The position numbers and the translations under genes are program-made. Shown here in pieces: positions 8,717 to 17,153 of a stretch of 64,000 nt of DNA. A model generated the notes under the pieces. The model did no database searches. It saw nothing but the letters and a program-made list of their open reading frames with translations, and was not told where the DNA came from. The DNA comes from an uncultured bacterium. Its GTDB lineage: Bacteria > Verrucomicrobiota > Kiritimatiellia > PWTM01. How positions within the stretch are numbered: the first letter of the stretch is position 1; each line of letters starts with the position of its first letter. The stretch spans positions 1-64,000 of the forward strand of contig CALLFZ010000021.1 of NCBI GenBank assembly GCA_938010045.1, in the 5' to 3' direction.

Positions 8717-9139
8717 TTAGGTTGTCAGACCGAGCGTGGCCGCGACGCGTTCCGGTTCGCCGGACCGGAATGCGGCGGCTTGGATCGGATCGGACAGCAG
8801 CCGGCTCAGTCGTGCGAGCAGCGTGAGGTATTCGCGGCTGCAGGATTCGGGAATCAACGCACAGACGAACGCATGGACAGGCACGCCGTGTCGAGCGGCG
8901 AGAGGAGGGGACAGCAGCCCGATCGAGAGTCGGATGCGGTCGAGGTCGTCGCGGCGCGCGTGAACCAGCGTGATGCCTGGTCCGATGGGTTGTTCACGCA
9001 GGTCTGCGGGTCGTGGGCGGGGTGCGGCCGAAGTCGGGCCGTAGGCCGCGGCGATGAGCTGTTCGAGCAGCACGTCTCGCGCGGCGGGCGGTAGGCGCAG
9101 AATCTGCGCAGGCTCCAGATAGGGGTGCCAGTCACTCAT
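8717..9139 (-). CDS. PTS EIIA type-2-like regulatory domain protein
   Basis: A single-domain 140-residue soluble protein. The segment REQPIGPGITLVHARRDDL matches the phosphohistidine block of fructose/mannitol-type EIIA domains (GxAxPHA), with the histidine retained as VHA. The following strands and helices (GVPVHAFVCALIPESCSREYLTLLARLSRLL) match the usual VxxxFxLxAPxxxHLxxLxxLSxLL pattern. No EIIB, EIIC or HPr is encoded nearby, so a role in sugar uptake is unlikely. Stand-alone or fused EIIA-like domains occur with cation antiporters and transporters, where they are presumed regulatory. It overlaps the MbhD-like gene by 8 nt and is followed after 13 nt by the PII-like gene. Confidence 0.72.
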   Translation of the reverse strand: MSDWHPYLEPAQILRLPPAARDVLLEQLIAAAYGPTSAAPRPRPADLREQPIGPGITLVHARRDDLDRIRLSIGLLSPPLAARHGVPVHAFVCALIPESCSREYLTLLARLSRLLSDPIQAAAFRSGEPERVAATLGLTT

Positions 9140-9371
9140 CGGGCGGCTCTCCGACGCGGCGGATGGCGACGAGCATCACGATCGTCGAGAGCCCCGCGCC
9201 GAGCGCGACTTCGGTCATCGCGACGTCCGGGGCGTGAAGCCACATATAGTGGAGGGAGAGGATCGTGCTGAACAGGCTCAGGCCGAGCATCGCATGGACC
9301 AAATCGTTGGCCCATACGACGATCGCGGCCGCCACGGCCATCAGACTGAGCGCAACATGTTCCTCGATCAT
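9132..9371 (-). CDS. MbhD-like subunit (DUF4040; equivalent to an MrpA C-terminal segment)
   Basis: This 79-residue protein has two to three helices. The stretch LHAPDVAMTEVALGAGLSTIVML is the DUF4040/MbhD hallmark (APDVAxTEAxVGAGLST...), which in canonical MrpA lies after the NuoL-like core. Here it is an independent gene, as in Mbh-type modules. Its start overlaps the stop of mrpG as ATGA, and its end overlaps the EIIA-like gene by 8 nt. It is expected to form part of the ion path between MrpA/D-like and small subunits. Confidence 0.85.
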   Translation of the reverse strand: MIEEHVALSLMAVAAAIVVWANDLVHAMLGLSLFSTILSLHYMWLHAPDVAMTEVALGAGLSTIVMLVAIRRVGEPPDE

Positions 9372-9661
9372 GAGGGTGGAGCTCCGGTCGGAGGAGTGTC
9401 ACGGTTCGCGGCGTGGGCCACCGCGATGATGTGGGGAATCATCGGCGCGGTCGCAAAGATGAGCACGACGATGAGAACGAGGCGGGCTGCAGCGTCGAAT
9501 TCGGCGCTGCGGGCGGCGAGGCCGAGCAGCACGGTCGCGGCGCCGGTGACGCCGCACTTCGTTGAGGCATGTAGCCGCAGGTAGAGATCCGGAAGCAAGA
9601 CGGTGCCGAGCGCACCGAAGAACACAAGTGCCAGTCCGATTCCGATGACGAGACCGCTCAT
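9368..9661 (-). CDS. mrpG: Mrp antiporter subunit G
   Basis: The 97-residue product has three helices. MrpG features are GIGLALVFFGALGTVLLPDLYLRLHASTKCGVTGAATVLLG, matching the family pattern LxGxxFxxxGxxGxxRFPDxYxRLHAxTKxxTLG. The ATG at 9661 overlaps the mrpF stop as ATGA, so the longer open frame upstream is not used. It is a small membrane subunit of the antiporter with an undefined individual role. Confidence 0.9.
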   Translation of the reverse strand: MSGLVIGIGLALVFFGALGTVLLPDLYLRLHASTKCGVTGAATVLLGLAARSAEFDAAARLVLIVVLIFATAPMIPHIIAVAHAANRDTPPTGAPPS

Positions 9662-9918
9662 GGCGAGGTCTCCGGGCGAGACTGTCCGCGCAGACGCGCG
9701 TACGCGATGGTCTCGGCAAAGGACAGCACGGCGTATACGGCCGCGACGTCCAAATAAAAGGGGCGGCCGTGTTCGACGGCGTGCAGGCACATCGCGAGCA
9801 CGACCTGGACCGAGACCAGCTGCAGCGAGATGACGCGATCCCAGAGGGTTGGGCCGACGAACAATCGAACGAGACTGAGCATGGCGGAGACGGCGAGGAA
9901 CGGCAGCGTCCAGTTCAT
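9658..9918 (-). CDS. mrpF: Mrp antiporter subunit F
   Basis: An 86-residue, three-helix protein. The segment LVRLFVGPTLWDRVISLQLVSVQVVLAM fits the MrpF pattern RxxxGPtxxDRvvAlnxxxxxxv, and DVAAVYAVLSFAETIAYAR fits the C-terminal helix. It overlaps mrpE upstream and mrpG downstream by ATGA. MrpF has been linked in some species to Na+ and bile-salt efflux, but nothing here shows a substrate. Confidence 0.9.
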   Translation of the reverse strand: MNWTLPFLAVSAMLSLVRLFVGPTLWDRVISLQLVSVQVVLAMCLHAVEHGRPFYLDVAAVYAVLSFAETIAYARLRGQSRPETSP

Positions 9919-10415
9919 CCGACCGTCCGTTCGAGCAGCCGTTCGATCCGGTCCTTGATCAAGCGGCCGGCATGGATCGAGTGGCGGCTGGCGACGTTGA
10001 ACCAGTGGACGTAGAGGCGGCGGTCGCGGGTCCAGAGGGTGATGGTGCCCGGCACAAGGTTGATGGAGTTGGCCAGCAGTGTCTGGCCGAGGCGAGAGCG
10101 GAGGCGAGTGCGAAGCCGCACGATCCCGGGCTCATAGCGGCCCGTGAACATGCGCACGATCAGCTCGACGCCGGCGCCGTAGCCTTCCCAGAGCAGGACC
10201 GCCAGCAGCCATGGAAGCGCGACGATGGCTGGGCGCGGCCGGAGGCCGGCCAGCGGGCTCTCCTCATAGAACACCGGCGCGGCGAACAGCGCGGCGGCCA
10301 GCGACAGCATCGCGGCGCCGGCCAGCGAGGCGGGATGCAGGTCCCGCGTGACCGCGATCCAGCCGGCCATGCACAGGCCCGACAAGATTCCGGTTCGCGT
10401 TGCACTCGCGGTCAT
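9915..10415 (-). CDS. mrpE: Mrp antiporter subunit E
   Basis: The first gene of the operon, 166 residues. Two or more hydrophobic helices are followed by the MrpE cytosolic signature YEPGIVRLRTRLRSRLGQTLLANSINLVPGTITL, then LYVHWFNV (family: PxIVxIxTxLxSxxxxxLLANSITLTPGTxT...LxVHWL). The start at 10415 is chosen from the homology, because the open frame extends 77 codons further without family similarity. A possible promoter lies about 55 bp upstream. MrpE is needed for full complex stability in studied systems. Confidence 0.88.
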   Translation of the reverse strand: MTASATRTGILSGLCMAGWIAVTRDLHPASLAGAAMLSLAAALFAAPVFYEESPLAGLRPRPAIVALPWLLAVLLWEGYGAGVELIVRMFTGRYEPGIVRLRTRLRSRLGQTLLANSINLVPGTITLWTRDRRLYVHWFNVASRHSIHAGRLIKDRIERLLERTVG

Positions 10416-10466
10416 CGGTACGCTCCCGCGGTCACCGCGTTCGCAGGCGGCCACCGCATGCACTTG

Positions 10467-10495
10467 GTTGTAGCCCGGAGCTGGCTGGATGAAAA
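10467..10495 (-). promoter_or_regulatory. Possible promoter of the Mrp operon
   Basis: On the minus strand: TTTTCA (10495-10490), 17 bp, TACAAC (10472-10467). Both hexamers match 4/6 of the sigma70 consensus with ideal spacing, and the element faces mrpE at 10415. It is weaker than the other promoters in this window. Confidence 0.4.
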
Positions 10496-10580
10496 GCGTC
10501 ACGCAACGGGTGGGAGCGTGCCGCGGGGGTGGGCGCGCCGACGGCGACGCCGGCGACGTGCGGGAGAGCCCGGCATTCGG

Positions 10581-10586
10581 TATACT
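10581..10586 (+). promoter_or_regulatory. Probable -10 element (TATACT) upstream of leuS
   Basis: TATACT at 10581-10586 matches 5/6 of the -10 consensus and lies 44 bp before the leuS start. No good -35 is found 16-18 bp upstream (GTGCGG at 17 bp), so the promoter is inferred from the -10 only. Confidence 0.4.
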
Positions 10587-10629
10587 GGAGCTTTCGGGCA
10601 CGGATCGCGGGTCAAGGGATTGGAACCGC

Positions 10630-13137
10630 ATGAACGAGCGATACAACTTTGCGGAGATCGAGGCGCGCTGGCAGGCCTATTGGGAAGAGACCGGAGCGTT
10701 CGCGGTGGATACCTCCGACGCGACGCGCAAGTTTTATTGTCTGGTGATGTTTCCGTATCCCTCCGGCACGCTCCACGTTGGGCATGGCCGCAACTACATC
10801 ATCGGCGATGCGGTGGCGCGGTACCAGATGATGCGTGGGTGGCGGGTGCTGACGCCGATGGGGTGGGACGCGTTTGGGCTGCCGGCGGAGAATGCGGCGA
10901 AAAGCCGCGGGGTGCACCCGCGTGAGTGGACGCTCGCGAACATCGCGCAAATGAAGCGGCAGATCCGAAGCTGGGGAGTGGGCTACGACTGGTCCCGCGA
11001 GATCGCGACGTGTCATCCCGAGTACTACAAGTGGACCCAGTGGATCTTTTTGAAACTCTATGAGCGGGGGTTGGCCTATCGAAAACTCGCGCCGGTGAAC
11101 TGGTGCGAGTTCTGCACGACGCTTGCGAACGAGGAGGTCCGGCCGGACGGCACATGTGACCGCTGCGGGCGTCCGGTCCGCAAGCGCGAGCTCGAACAGT
11201 GGTTTTTCCGGATCACCGAGTATGCGCAGCGGCTGCTCGATGACCTTGCGCTGCTCGATCACTGGCCCGAGCGGGTGCGCGCGATGCAGGCGCACTGGAT
11301 CGGCCGGTCGGAGGGCGCGCGGATCCAATTTCGCGTGGCCGAGACACAGGACCCGTGCCCGATCTTCACGACGCGGCCTGACACGATCTACGGCGTCACG
11401 TTCATGGCGATCGCGCCCGAGCATCCGCTCGTGGCGAGCCTGATGCGGGGGGCGCCACGCGAGGCGGAGGTGATGGGCTTTGTCGAGCGACAGCGGCTGA
11501 TCCCCGCCACGGAGCGCACCGCCGAGAGTGCGCCGAAGGAAGGCGTCTGTACCGGGTTTCATGTGGTCAACCCCTACACGGGCGAGCGCGTGCCGCTGTG
11601 GGTGACGAACTACGTGTTGATGGACTACGGCACGGGCGCGGTGATGGCCGTGCCGGCGCACGATCAGCGCGATTTCGAGTTTGCGCGGCGATACGGTCTG
11701 CCGATCCGCGTTGTGATCCGTCCGCCCGACCGCGAACTCGATCCGGCGGCGATGGAGGCCGCGTACATGGACGACGGCGTGATGATCAATTCCGGTCCGT
11801 TTAATGGCCGGGGCAACCGGGAGGCGATGCCGGACATCATCGCGCTGGCGGTTCGGCAGGGCTTCGGCGAGGCGGCCGTGACCTACCGGATTCGCGACTG
11901 GTTGATCAGCCGCCAGCGGTACTGGGGTGCGCCGATTCCGATCATTCACTGTCCGAGCTGCGGCGCGGTGCCCGTGCCGGAGTCGGATCTGCCGGTACGG
12001 CTGCCCGATGACGTGGACTTCCGGATTGAGCAGGGCAATCCGCTGGCCGCGCACGAGGGGTTTGTGCGCGCCACGTGTCCGAGGTGCGGCGGGCCCGGCC
12101 GGCGCGAGACCGACACGCTGGCCCAGTGGTTGTGTTCGTGTTGGTACTTCTTGCGCTACATCAATCCGCGGTTGCGCGAGAAGCCGTTTGAGCGCGGCGA
12201 CGTGGACCGCTGGCTGCCGGTGGACCAGTACATCGGTGGCGTCGAGCACGCGGTGCTGCACTTGCTGTACTCTCGGTTCATCGTGAAGGTGTTGCACGAC
12301 GCAGGGTATGTGTCGTTTGTTGAGCCGTTCCGCGCCCTCTTCACGCAGGGGATGATTTGCAAACGCAGCGACATCGATGGGCAGCTCCACAAGATGTCCA
12401 AGTCCAAGGGGAACGTGGTGAGTCCCGACGAGTTGATCCGCGAGTACGGCGCGGACACGCTGCGGCTCTACACGTTGTTCATCGGTCCACCCGAGAAGGA
12501 CGCCGAGTGGAACGATGATGCGGTCGAGGGGGCGTTTCGGTTTCTCAACCGCCTGTGGCGCCGTGTGTATGAGACACGCGCGACGCTGGCGGCCTCGCCG
12601 GGGCGGCCGGCCCGGACGGACGAGTTGGATGCGGAGACGCGCGAACTGCGGCGAAAGGTTCACGAAACGATCGCGAAGATCACCCGCGACATGGACGGCG
12701 CGTTCCGGTTCAACACCGCGGTCGCGGCGATCATGGAGCTGTTCAACGCGATCGAACGGTTTGCGGTGGATCCCGGCGCGCGTCCGGGCCGTCGCGCGGT
12801 GTACCGGGAGGCGGTGGAATCGCTCGTGCTGATGCTCTCGCCGTTTGCACCCCACATTGCGGAGGAATTGTGGCGCGAGCTGGGTCACACGGAGAGCGTG
12901 CTGCGCGCGCGCTGGCCCGAGGCGGAGGCGGATGCGATGCGGCGCGAGGAGGTGGAGATCGCCTTGCAGGTCAACGGCCGGGTGCGGGGGCGCATCTGGG
13001 TGAGCGCGGGCACGGACCCGAAGACGATCGAGGCCGAAGCCCTGGCGCACCCGCAGGTCCAGCGGTGGATCGAGGGCGCGGTGGTGCGCAAAGTGGTCGT
13101 GGTGCCCGGCCGGTTGGTCAACATTGCGACCGGCTGA
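10630..13137 (+). CDS. leuS: Leucyl-tRNA synthetase
   Basis: This 835-residue class I aminoacyl-tRNA synthetase charges tRNA-Leu in the cytoplasm. Landmarks in order are: N-terminal [16 protein letters not shown], the HIGH motif as [16 protein letters not shown] (about residue 45), and Zn-binding cysteines in [12 protein letters not shown] and CDRCGRP. The CP1 editing domain carries the threonine-rich motif [15 protein letters not shown], and the catalytic loop is [16 protein letters not shown] near residue 588. An anticodon-binding domain and the C-terminal [11 protein letters not shown] domain complete it. Length is normal for bacterial LeuRS. The ATG at 10630 is where family similarity begins; further open frame upstream is low-complexity. 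Confidence 0.97.
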   Translation: MNERYNFAEIEARWQAYWEETGAFAVDTSDATRKFYCLVMFPYPSGTLHVGHGRNYIIGDAVARYQMMRGWRVLTPMGWDAFGLPAENAAKSRGVHPREWTLANIAQMKRQIRSWGVGYDWSREIATCHPEYYKWTQWIFLKLYERGLAYRKLAPVNWCEFCTTLANEEVRPDGTCDRCGRPVRKRELEQWFFRITEYAQRLLDDLALLDHWPERVRAMQAHWIGRSEGARIQFRVAETQDPCPIFTTRPDTIYGVTFMAIAPEHPLVASLMRGAPREAEVMGFVERQRLIPATERTAESAPKEGVCTGFHVVNPYTGERVPLWVTNYVLMDYGTGAVMAVPAHDQRDFEFARRYGLPIRVVIRPPDRELDPAAMEAAYMDDGVMINSGPFNGRGNREAMPDIIALAVRQGFGEAAVTYRIRDWLISRQRYWGAPIPIIHCPSCGAVPVPESDLPVRLPDDVDFRIEQGNPLAAHEGFVRATCPRCGGPGRRETDTLAQWLCSCWYFLRYINPRLREKPFERGDVDRWLPVDQYIGGVEHAVLHLLYSRFIVKVLHDAGYVSFVEPFRALFTQGMICKRSDIDGQLHKMSKSKGNVVSPDELIREYGADTLRLYTLFIGPPEKDAEWNDDAVEGAFRFLNRLWRRVYETRATLAASPGRPARTDELDAETRELRRKVHETIAKITRDMDGAFRFNTAVAAIMELFNAIERFAVDPGARPGRRAVYREAVESLVLMLSPFAPHIAEELWRELGHTESVLRARWPEAEADAMRREEVEIALQVNGRVRGRIWVSAGTDPKTIEAEALAHPQVQRWIEGAVVRKVVVVPGRLVNIATG

Positions 13138-13158
13138 ACGGCCGACGGGTGGCGGGCG

Positions 13159-13365
13159 ATGGCGGCAGCGCGTAGACCCTGGTCCCCGGGCGGTGCCGGG
13201 CTGGACAAACTGCGGCCGTGGTTCACCTTGAATGCGGCGGAGGTTCGATGGCTGTGCGCGATTCTGGCGCTGATTTTGCTCGGCGCGGTGGTGAGGGTGA
13301 TCCGCCAGCGCCGCGCGACGCCGTCACCGGTGGCGCCGCCGGCCCCGCCGGCGCTGGAACGCTGA
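13159..13365 (+). CDS. Small single-pass membrane protein, unknown function
   Basis: The 68-residue product has a basic N-terminus, one strong transmembrane helix (VRWLCAILALILLGAVVRVI) and a Pro/Ala-rich tail. It starts 21 nt after leuS behind a weak purine-rich site. Its 3' part overlaps the start of the agmatine deiminase gene in another frame, which makes one of the two starts doubtful. I do not recognise the family. The tail of a helix followed by RQRR and a Pro-rich end resembles the membrane anchor part of ComEA-like proteins, but no helix-hairpin-helix domain follows. Confidence 0.45.
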   Translation: MAAARRPWSPGGAGLDKLRPWFTLNAAEVRWLCAILALILLGAVVRVIRQRRATPSPVAPPAPPALER

Positions 13366-14444
13366 GCGCCGAGCTGGCGCGAGGGCAGTGCCGCCACCCG
13401 GCGGAGTGGGAGCCCCACGCCGCGACGTGGCTTTGCTGGCCGCACAGCCGGAAGGACTGGCCGGGCAAGCTGGCGGCGGTCCAGTGGGACTTCGGCGAAA
13501 TCGTGCGGCGGCTGACCCCGTCGGAGCCGGTCTGCATCATAGTGGGGTCCGCGCAGCACGAGCGATGGGTACGGCCGGTGCTCGAGGCGGAAGGGGTGCC
13601 ATCGGATCGCGTGATGTTCCACCGCATCCCGAGCGATCGGAGTTGGGCGCGCGACGCGGGACCGATCTTTGTCGAAACCGAAACCGGGTTGGCGGTTGCT
13701 CACTTCGCGTTCAATGGGTGGGCTCGCTACGACGACTGGCAGCGCGATGCCCAAATCCCGCTCCGTGTGGCGGACGCGCTGGGACTGCCCCGCCTCGAGC
13801 CGGTGCACCGCGGCCGCCGCGTCGTGCTCGAAGGCGGCGCATTCGACGTGAACGGGCGCGGCACCGTGCTCACCACCGAACAGTGTCTGCTGGATCCGGC
13901 GGTCCAGGTGCGAAACCCGGGCTTCACGAAAGCGGACTACGAAGAGGTGTTTGCGCGCTGGCTCGGCGCGACCACCACAATCTGGCTCGGCCGCGGCATC
14001 GCCGGGGACGACGACACCCACGGGCATGTGGACGATGTCTGCCGATTTGTGAGTCCTACGACGCTGGTGCTGGCCGTCGAGTCGAACGAGCAGGACGAGA
14101 ACTATCTGCCGCTTCGCGAGAACGTGGAGAGGCTGCAGGACGCGCGACTGGCCGACGGCACCCGACCGACGGTCGTGCCGCTGCCGATGCCGGAACCTCT
14201 CACGTACCAGGGGCGGCGACTACCGGCCAGCTACGTGAACTTTTATATCGCGAACGAGGTGGTGCTGGTTCCAACCTTCAATGACCCGCGGGATCGGATT
14301 GCCCTCGGCATACTGGCCGATCTGTTCCCCGGACGGACCGTCGTGGGCATTCACGCGGTGGACCTGCTGCTGGGGCTTGGCTCGGTCCATTGCCTTACCC
14401 ATGAGCAGCCGGCCGCCGCGGCGCCTCGCTCCGCTGCACAATAA
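13248..14444 (+). CDS. aguA: Agmatine deiminase
   Basis: A peptidyl-arginine-deiminase-type guanidino hydrolase that converts agmatine to N-carbamoylputrescine and ammonia, feeding putrescine synthesis. Family landmarks are HPAEWEPHAATWLCWPHSRKDW at the N-terminus, SWARDAGPIFV, EGGAFDVNGRGTVLTTEQCLL, the catalytic block DDTHGHVDDVCRFV, and the nucleophile cysteine in LGLGSVHCLTHEQPA. The usual GGGNIHCITQQQP is slightly altered here. The homologous region starts only near 13395. I chose the ATG at 13248 because GGAGG precedes it by 4 nt. That start leaves an unusual 45-residue N-terminal extension overlapping the small membrane gene, so a non-ATG start near 13362 is possible. No N-carbamoylputrescine amidase gene is adjacent. 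Confidence 0.88.
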   Translation: MAVRDSGADFARRGGEGDPPAPRDAVTGGAAGPAGAGTLSAELARGQCRHPAEWEPHAATWLCWPHSRKDWPGKLAAVQWDFGEIVRRLTPSEPVCIIVGSAQHERWVRPVLEAEGVPSDRVMFHRIPSDRSWARDAGPIFVETETGLAVAHFAFNGWARYDDWQRDAQIPLRVADALGLPRLEPVHRGRRVVLEGGAFDVNGRGTVLTTEQCLLDPAVQVRNPGFTKADYEEVFARWLGATTTIWLGRGIAGDDDTHGHVDDVCRFVSPTTLVLAVESNEQDENYLPLRENVERLQDARLADGTRPTVVPLPMPEPLTYQGRRLPASYVNFYIANEVVLVPTFNDPRDRIALGILADLFPGRTVVGIHAVDLLLGLGSVHCLTHEQPAAAAPRSAAQ

Positions 14445-14559
14445 ACCTGGGCGCGCCACGTTCTGTGAGATTGAGACAGCGCGCAGGCCGATCCAGCAGT
14501 TCGGACGGTTGTCAATTCGAGACGGCGACTGTGCCTGTCCAGGTAGGAGAATACTGCCG

Positions 14560-14904
14560 ATGACGAAGTGGTATGTGTGGGCTGTGGGTGCCGCGGTTGC
14601 CGCGGCGTGGGCGATGACGGCGTCGGCCGCGCCGGAAGGTCGCAAGGGCGGCCAGGGAGCGGGCGGGGCGGGGTTTGCGAAAATGGACGCCGATGGTGAC
14701 GGCACGATCACGTTCGAAGAATTTTTGAAAGCACGCGCGCCGGCCGACGACGAGGCAAAGAAGAAGGCCGGAGCCGTTTTCAAAAAGATGGACGCGAACA
14801 GCGACGGCAAGGTCACGAAAGAGGAATTCGCGGAGTGGATAAAGAACCGTCCGCAGCCGAAGAAGCCGGATGCGAATGCTCCGGCGGCGGGCGGGAATAA
14901 CTGA
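14560..14904 (+). CDS. Secreted EF-hand calcium-binding protein
   Basis: A 114-residue protein with an N-terminal signal peptide (MTKWYVWAVGAAVAAAWAMTASA-AP) and two complete EF-hand loops, DADGDGTITFEEF and DANSDGKVTKEEF, separated by a charged helix. Both loops keep the acidic residues at positions 1, 3, 5 and 12, or equivalents, so Ca2+ binding is expected. The tail is Pro/Ala/Gly/Asn-rich. A GGAGA ribosome site lies 10 nt before the ATG, and a strong terminator follows the stop. Small secreted EF-hand proteins are common in planctomycete/verrucomicrobial genomes, with unknown function. Nothing ties it functionally to aguA. Confidence 0.85.
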   Translation: MTKWYVWAVGAAVAAAWAMTASAAPEGRKGGQGAGGAGFAKMDADGDGTITFEEFLKARAPADDEAKKKAGAVFKKMDANSDGKVTKEEFAEWIKNRPQPKKPDANAPAAGGNN

Positions 14905-14925
14905 CGTTTCCCCCTCCGACCCGGG

Positions 14926-14967
14926 CGCCCGCGTCGTCGTGTGCGAACGACGCGGGCGTTCTTTTTT
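14926..14967 (+). terminator. Rho-independent terminator after the EF-hand gene
   Basis: A perfect 12-bp GC-rich stem (CGCCCGCGTCGT at 14926-14937 pairing with 14947-14958), a 9-nt loop and a following T-rich run (TTCTTTTTT) form a textbook intrinsic terminator 21 nt after the stop codon. It also separates this unit from the convergent histidine kinase gene. Confidence 0.9.
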
Positions 14968-15104
14968 CGCGACCATCCCCTCCGCACGTTCGATTGTCAG
15001 GATGGCTCGCCAAACGTTCGCCCCGGATTCCATCGGCTTGCGCCGAGGCGCAACGGCGCCGAAGCGGGAGCGACTCTGCCGAGAGAGCGGCGGCGGGCGC
15101 GGGC

Positions 15105-17153
15105 TCAGCTCTCTGGCTGCCCATCCGGAGAAGACGGCCCCGCCTCCCCGGGGGGGCATGCGGTTCGGACCGCATGGATGAGGTCGGCACGGGCGAATGG
15201 CCGGGCGAGACGTATGACTTCGATGTCTGTCGGTATCGAACCGTACGGCTCGCCGACGAGGACGACCGGCGCAATTCGGCGGATCGCACGCAGCTCGTCC
15301 GATGAGGCGACGAGTTCGCCCCCGAGAACGATGCCGTCCACGCGACACTCCGGAGAACGAACGGCGGCGAACGCATCCTCCATGTTGGCAAAGCTGAGGA
15401 TGGAATAATGGGTGGCCTGAAGCATCCGCGTGATGGATTCGCGCAGTCGGTCATCGCGCTCGATCACCCAGAGATGGCGCGTGGGGGGCGGCGTCGCGGG
15501 GTGGGGCGACGGCGGGCTGGCGGCGGGGAAGAGCAGTTGAAACGTGCTGCCGTGGCCCGGACGGCTGTTCACCCGGATGCCGCCGCCGTGGCTACGCACA
15601 ATGCCGAGCACGGCGGGCAGGCCCAGACCACGGCCTTCCATGCGGGTCGAAAAGAAGGGATCGAAGATACGCTCCATCGTATCGGGCGACATGCCGGGGC
15701 CAGTGTCGCTGACGTCGAATCGAACATACAGGCCAGGGGGGAGGGGGGCCGAGCTGCCCGGCCCCGCATCGGCGGGTTGATCGAATCGCTCCGTGGCGGT
15801 GACGATTTGGATGATGCCCGGCGAGTCATCCAAGGCTTCTGCCGCGTTGGTCACTAGGTTCAGAATCGCCTGCATAATGCGAGAGGGGTCACCCCGGATC
15901 GGCGGTAGGGAGGATGCCAGTTTGCAATCCAGATGCACATTTCGAGGTAAGGAGATCGCGATCAAGTGGGCCATATCCTCGATCAGGTCATTGAGGGAAA
16001 ACTCCGAGACGGTCAGCCGGCCGCGCCCCGCGTAGTCCAGCAGTTGGCGGCACAGCTCCGAGCCCCGTCGCGCGGCCTGAATGATCCTGTCGAGATGTTC
16101 GCAGGCCGGATGGTGGGCGGGGAGCTCCGCACGCGCCAGATCGGCGCCCCCCAGCATGGCCATCAGGAGATTGTTGAAATCGTGCGCGATGCCGCCGGCG
16201 AGCCGGCCAAGACTCTCGAGCTTCTGGAGTTGCTGGGCGCGGTCCAGCATCTCGCGTCGCTGCCGTTCCTCTTCGGCTCGCTGGGTGATGTCGGTGACGA
16301 ACATCGCGCAGCGATCGTGCGATACGGAGAACACCCGAACATCAAACCAGCGATCGCGGGTGAACAGGCGGTCCTCGAAGCGCGTGCTTCGATCGTTTCG
16401 CAGAGCCTCGAGGACCCGTTCGAGCCAGGCCAGCGACGAATCCGGCCAGGCGTCCCGGACGAGACGTCCAATGCAGAGCTGCGCGGGGCGACCGGTCATT
16501 CGTTCAAAGGCGGGGTTGAGATCCACGCATCGCAGGTCGTGGGGACGTCCCTCCGGGTCACGGACCACGTCAAACACCGCAAGCCCGTCGGTGGTCTCGC
16601 GGAAGAGCTGCAGATAGGCGAGTTCGGATGCGCGCAGCGAGTCGGCGAGGCGGCGGGATTCGGTCAGGTCGCGTGTGAGCGACACGAGCCGGCATGGCGA
16701 GCCGGCTGCATCGTATAAGAGGGTGCTGCACACCTCCGCCCAGGCGAAGGCGCCATCCGGGCGTGAGTATCGTTGGACGATGCGACTGTGTCGTCGGCCC
16801 GAGGAAAGGAACGCGGTGAACGCCCGCCGTTCCGATTCATGGTCTTCCGCGGCGGTGAACGCGAGAAAAGATCGGCCTTCGATTTCCGAGATCGGCCGGC
16901 CGAGCAGGTTGGCGAAGTGAGTGGTACAACCAACAATGCGTCCGTCGGTATCTGTGACCACCAGGCCCAGACGCGCGACATCAGCGAGATCCAGGAGCAG
17001 TGCGGGCAATTCGCCTTGGACGGGAACGGGATCGCCGGGGCGCGAAACCGCCTCTGGAGGGGCCCGTCCTGCACCGTGTTTGTCGCCACCCAACTGGGGC
17101 TTGTCGTCCACCGTTGGAGGTCTCCACTGGCTCCGTCGGGAGTTGCCAGCCAC
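15105..17153 (-). CDS. PAS-domain hybrid histidine kinase with degenerate receiver
   Basis: This 682-residue soluble kinase has no membrane segment, so it senses a cytoplasmic signal. It has PAS domains at about 55-165 (GLVVTDTDGRIVGCTTHFANLLGR) and 180-295. The HisKA phosphoacceptor is GGIAHDFNNLL (His about 324), and the HATPase domain shows LNLVTNAAEALDD, DTGPGMSPDTMERIFDPFF and GRGLGLPAVLGIVRSHGG. The C-terminal receiver-like domain (HLWVIERDDRLRESITRML) has VDGIVLGGELV where the phosphoaccepting Asp should be, so it probably cannot be phosphorylated. The GTG start at 17153 overlaps the phosphatase stop by one base (TAGTG). No separate response regulator gene is nearby. Confidence 0.9.
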   Translation of the reverse strand: MAGNSRRSQWRPPTVDDKPQLGGDKHGAGRAPPEAVSRPGDPVPVQGELPALLLDLADVARLGLVVTDTDGRIVGCTTHFANLLGRPISEIEGRSFLAFTAAEDHESERRAFTAFLSSGRRHSRIVQRYSRPDGAFAWAEVCSTLLYDAAGSPCRLVSLTRDLTESRRLADSLRASELAYLQLFRETTDGLAVFDVVRDPEGRPHDLRCVDLNPAFERMTGRPAQLCIGRLVRDAWPDSSLAWLERVLEALRNDRSTRFEDRLFTRDRWFDVRVFSVSHDRCAMFVTDITQRAEEERQRREMLDRAQQLQKLESLGRLAGGIAHDFNNLLMAMLGGADLARAELPAHHPACEHLDRIIQAARRGSELCRQLLDYAGRGRLTVSEFSLNDLIEDMAHLIAISLPRNVHLDCKLASSLPPIRGDPSRIMQAILNLVTNAAEALDDSPGIIQIVTATERFDQPADAGPGSSAPLPPGLYVRFDVSDTGPGMSPDTMERIFDPFFSTRMEGRGLGLPAVLGIVRSHGGGIRVNSRPGHGSTFQLLFPAASPPSPHPATPPPTRHLWVIERDDRLRESITRMLQATHYSILSFANMEDAFAAVRSPECRVDGIVLGGELVASSDELRAIRRIAPVVLVGEPYGSIPTDIEVIRLARPFARADLIHAVRTACPPGEAGPSSPDGQPES

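Noticed and set aside
8717-9139. A sugar phosphotransferase uptake system
   Set aside because: Only an EIIA-like domain is present; EIIB, EIIC, HPr and EI are all absent from the window.
5889-10415. Membrane-bound hydrogenase or complex I operon
   Set aside because: MbhD/MbhE-like and NuoK/N-like subunits are present, but there are no hydrogenase or quinone-module subunits and no ferredoxin-type iron-sulfur proteins; MrpB, E, F and G point to an antiporter.
10612-13050. An 812-codon open frame antisense to leuS
   Set aside because: It is a GC-rich shadow: Arg/His/Pro-heavy, no recognisable domain, and it lies fully opposite a textbook LeuRS.
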